From: Streblospio benedicti
Lineage: Eukaryota; Annelida; Polychaeta; Spionida; Spionidae
Length of the DNA stretch: 64,000 nucleotides
Reading direction: 5' to 3'
Assembly (NCBI GenBank): GCA_019095985.1
Contig: CM032660.1
Span: forward strand, 43,182,669-43,246,668
The position numbers and the translations under genes were made by a program. Below, piece after piece: positions 59,501-62,500 of the stretch; the stretch's first letter is position 1, and each line of letters opens with the position of its first letter. Under the pieces are notes generated by a model. That model did no database searches, was not told the DNA's origin, and saw nothing but the letters and a program-made list of their open reading frames with translations.

Positions 59501-62500
59501 GCGCCGCCCTCGCATTCAACAGCATCTACAACCTCATCAGGTAGTAGGCCACTAGTTTACCACGGGTTGGAGGTTTTCATGCATTGTGGCAGCAGCCTCG
59601 ATTTACAACTCTGTCATTAGGGTAGAGCCAGATTACAAAATAGAGTCCATATTAGACTCAATGATTAATCTAGATGTGGGTCCTGAGTCCCCGCCGATTC
59701 TTTATTTTTTAATAGGGTGCAAAGAATTCAAAGTTGTGCATCCCACGGACCCATAGAATATTTTTTAGTTTGTTATGGTTATGTACATTATGTCAGGACT
59801 CATTGTAATGGCTCTCGGACTCAATTGTTTCAAAATATGCGAGTTCTTAGGGACTCATTGTTGCCAATTTCTAAATTTATCACTCAAGGTTTTGACAGCT
59901 GATGGCCTCGATTTACAACACTCATGATTATAGCTTCAGATAACAAAATAAAGTCCATTTCATTCACATTGAACACTTTATAGACTTCGAGCCAATGATT
60001 GTAATGAAAGCACTAGTGTGAACCAAACTCGTACTTCCAACGTTTGATCGAATTATGAATTTGAAATTATCTCTGCTAGATGGTGCAACACAGATGGTTC
60101 CCAGACAATTATTATCAAATATACATGTAAACTCAATCAAACGTGTTAATATTGAGGTGTATGAAGCAGCCTTTTTTAAACAGACAACTATCGATAGTTA
60201 CCGATGATTGAGTCCAAGTTAAAGATAATCGATGGTCAATTGACTCTTGTGTTATTTCAGGGAGGAGAAGGCTCTGGTGGACGTGTTTGTGTTTGAGATG
60301 CTGGTCGTGTTTGTGGACAGCCTAGCTCTCGCCCACACAGACGATACCTCGCTCGGTACGCCACTCACATAACGGATCAGTCTTTTGATTGTATTTCCAT
60401 CGGCTATGGTGCCACAGAATTGCCTTGTAAATATAAGTTGTATCGGTACTGACCATATACAATGTTGTATATGGCTAGTTGCCAGCCGGGCTACTTTTAA
60501 GCCAGTTTCAAGATGCATTGATTCAAATTATTTGTGCATTCTTTTGAGCCAGTTTATAACACTGTTGTAATTGTGTGAAAAAGAACGATGAATTCGTTCT
60601 TGTACGTATCACGACTAGTCCGAAGGAACTCACCTGATATAATAATTCATCTCACAAACTCACGAGGTTTTGTCCATGTATAGCCGACCAATTGAATTTA
60701 TATTGTTTATCGTTCATAGCAAGCAATGTTTTGAAATATTCCATATTGCGGTGGCCATTTTGAATGCCATCCTGCATTTTTCGAGCATTTTGCCTGCTTT
60801 GCTGTGAGTCCAACCTCATTGTTTCCAAGGACAGTCCATCATCTCACATTAAAAAACTAAGGCGGCGTGAAAAATATCACGATGATTCTTTTTAAAGTAG
60901 ACGTTATTAATGCCACGTGTCTGTTATTAGTCCAGTCCACTTATGAGCTTCCATATGTTAAATAAATCCACCACAAATTGCATTAGTAATGCATCATCGG
61001 AAAGCTTAGAATGTACTCCATAACATATTAAAAGCTTACCGAAATAGCATTATTGGAACAACGTGAAATTCAAGATGGCGTCCAATATGGCCGCCTGTAT
61101 AAAAGACTTGTTAATAAGATCCTCTGAATGGCAATTGGCGAGTGACAGTAGTTTGTTATGAAAAACTAAGGGACGTGAAAAATGTAAGTATGCATCTCTC
61201 AAAAGTGGACTTCGTTAACAATGTTGCGTGTGGGTTTGTTGCAGGCACAGTGACCCAGTGTGAAGAGGTGCTGGTGCACCTGCAGAGAATCGTGCTGCAC
61301 TATAAGGACCTGCTCAATGCCACCTCCAGCCGCAGGAACTGTCCCAGGTCGGTGCTCAGCTCAGCTCCTAGGCAGATCTGGGTGGTGGCCGCAGCCCCAC
61401 CCCCCTCCCTTTTTCCCACCAAAATACGTTATTTTCATATGGTTTTTGGCATGTTTGCTATCGATTGTGTGTACAAAACTCATGATATTCTTTAAGTGCA
61501 TTCCTTTCTGAAAAGCTGGATCTGCCAGTGCATGTCCTGCTTAAACTTGACGATCGACACAGTCTATGTAAGTACACAGTACGCAGTATATCTACAACTA
61601 AGTACATTTTATACTAGACAAGTACCACAATGTCTATTCAATTGGCGATTTTACCACATACATTGACATGTTCATCTGAAAGTCCTATATTGTCCATATA
61701 CTTTTCAAAAGCTTTAATAAGAATCGGGAAAGTTTCATAAACAGCGGACAATATTTAGCAATTTGTGTGTTTGAATGTAAAATGTAAAATCCCACATCAG
61801 CGATGTTTGTGCTTGTTGTTGTTGTGTAACCATACGAGATCAAGCACAGTAGTCTCATAGTCTGGCTGGGATATAACCAGCTTTCTGTACAATGAAACAA
61901 TAAAGATCAAACTTCAACTCCATGGGTTGTAACTACAACTACATGCGTTGTTCTATAATGGTTGAGATGTCGGGGATTGAACCCGAGACCTTATATAAAT
62001 CTTATTGTGTTGTGTAGCGGTTGGAACGAGGCGACCCTGCTCACCTGTGTGCGCTGGTTGCTGAGGCAGTGCGGCCGCCCCCAGACCCACTGCAGACACG
62101 CCTGTATGACGCTCGTAACCAGCCTCATTCCCGCCCTGCCAGGTGAGGAATAAGGTGATCTACATCAGCTATTGAGAAATAAGGTGATCCATTTCCTAGT
62201 GAGGATACAGTGGTCTACTCTCCCAGGTGAGAGAGTAAAAGGGTATTGTAAGTGTTACAATGTGAGATATGAAAATATCTCGACTTGGGGGGTATGTCAA
62301 GCTGTTTTTAAAATGATTGACTATAAATCAAGACAAGGGTATTAAAAATGCCAAGATTTCGGGCCATCAACAGACCATACAAAAATGTGCACTTATTCCC
62401 CAGCACAGACTACGTGATGTTTTGTACGTCATAGTCAATTTATGCAAATTAGCCAGCCTGCCAAGAGTGTGATATGCATTATTTCGCCATTGTAGCCCAT

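Noticed and set aside
61142-61495. Plus-strand frame of 117 codons covering PRKDC exon 30
   Set aside because: It includes intron sequence on both sides. Only 61245-61347 is supported by splice sites and phase.
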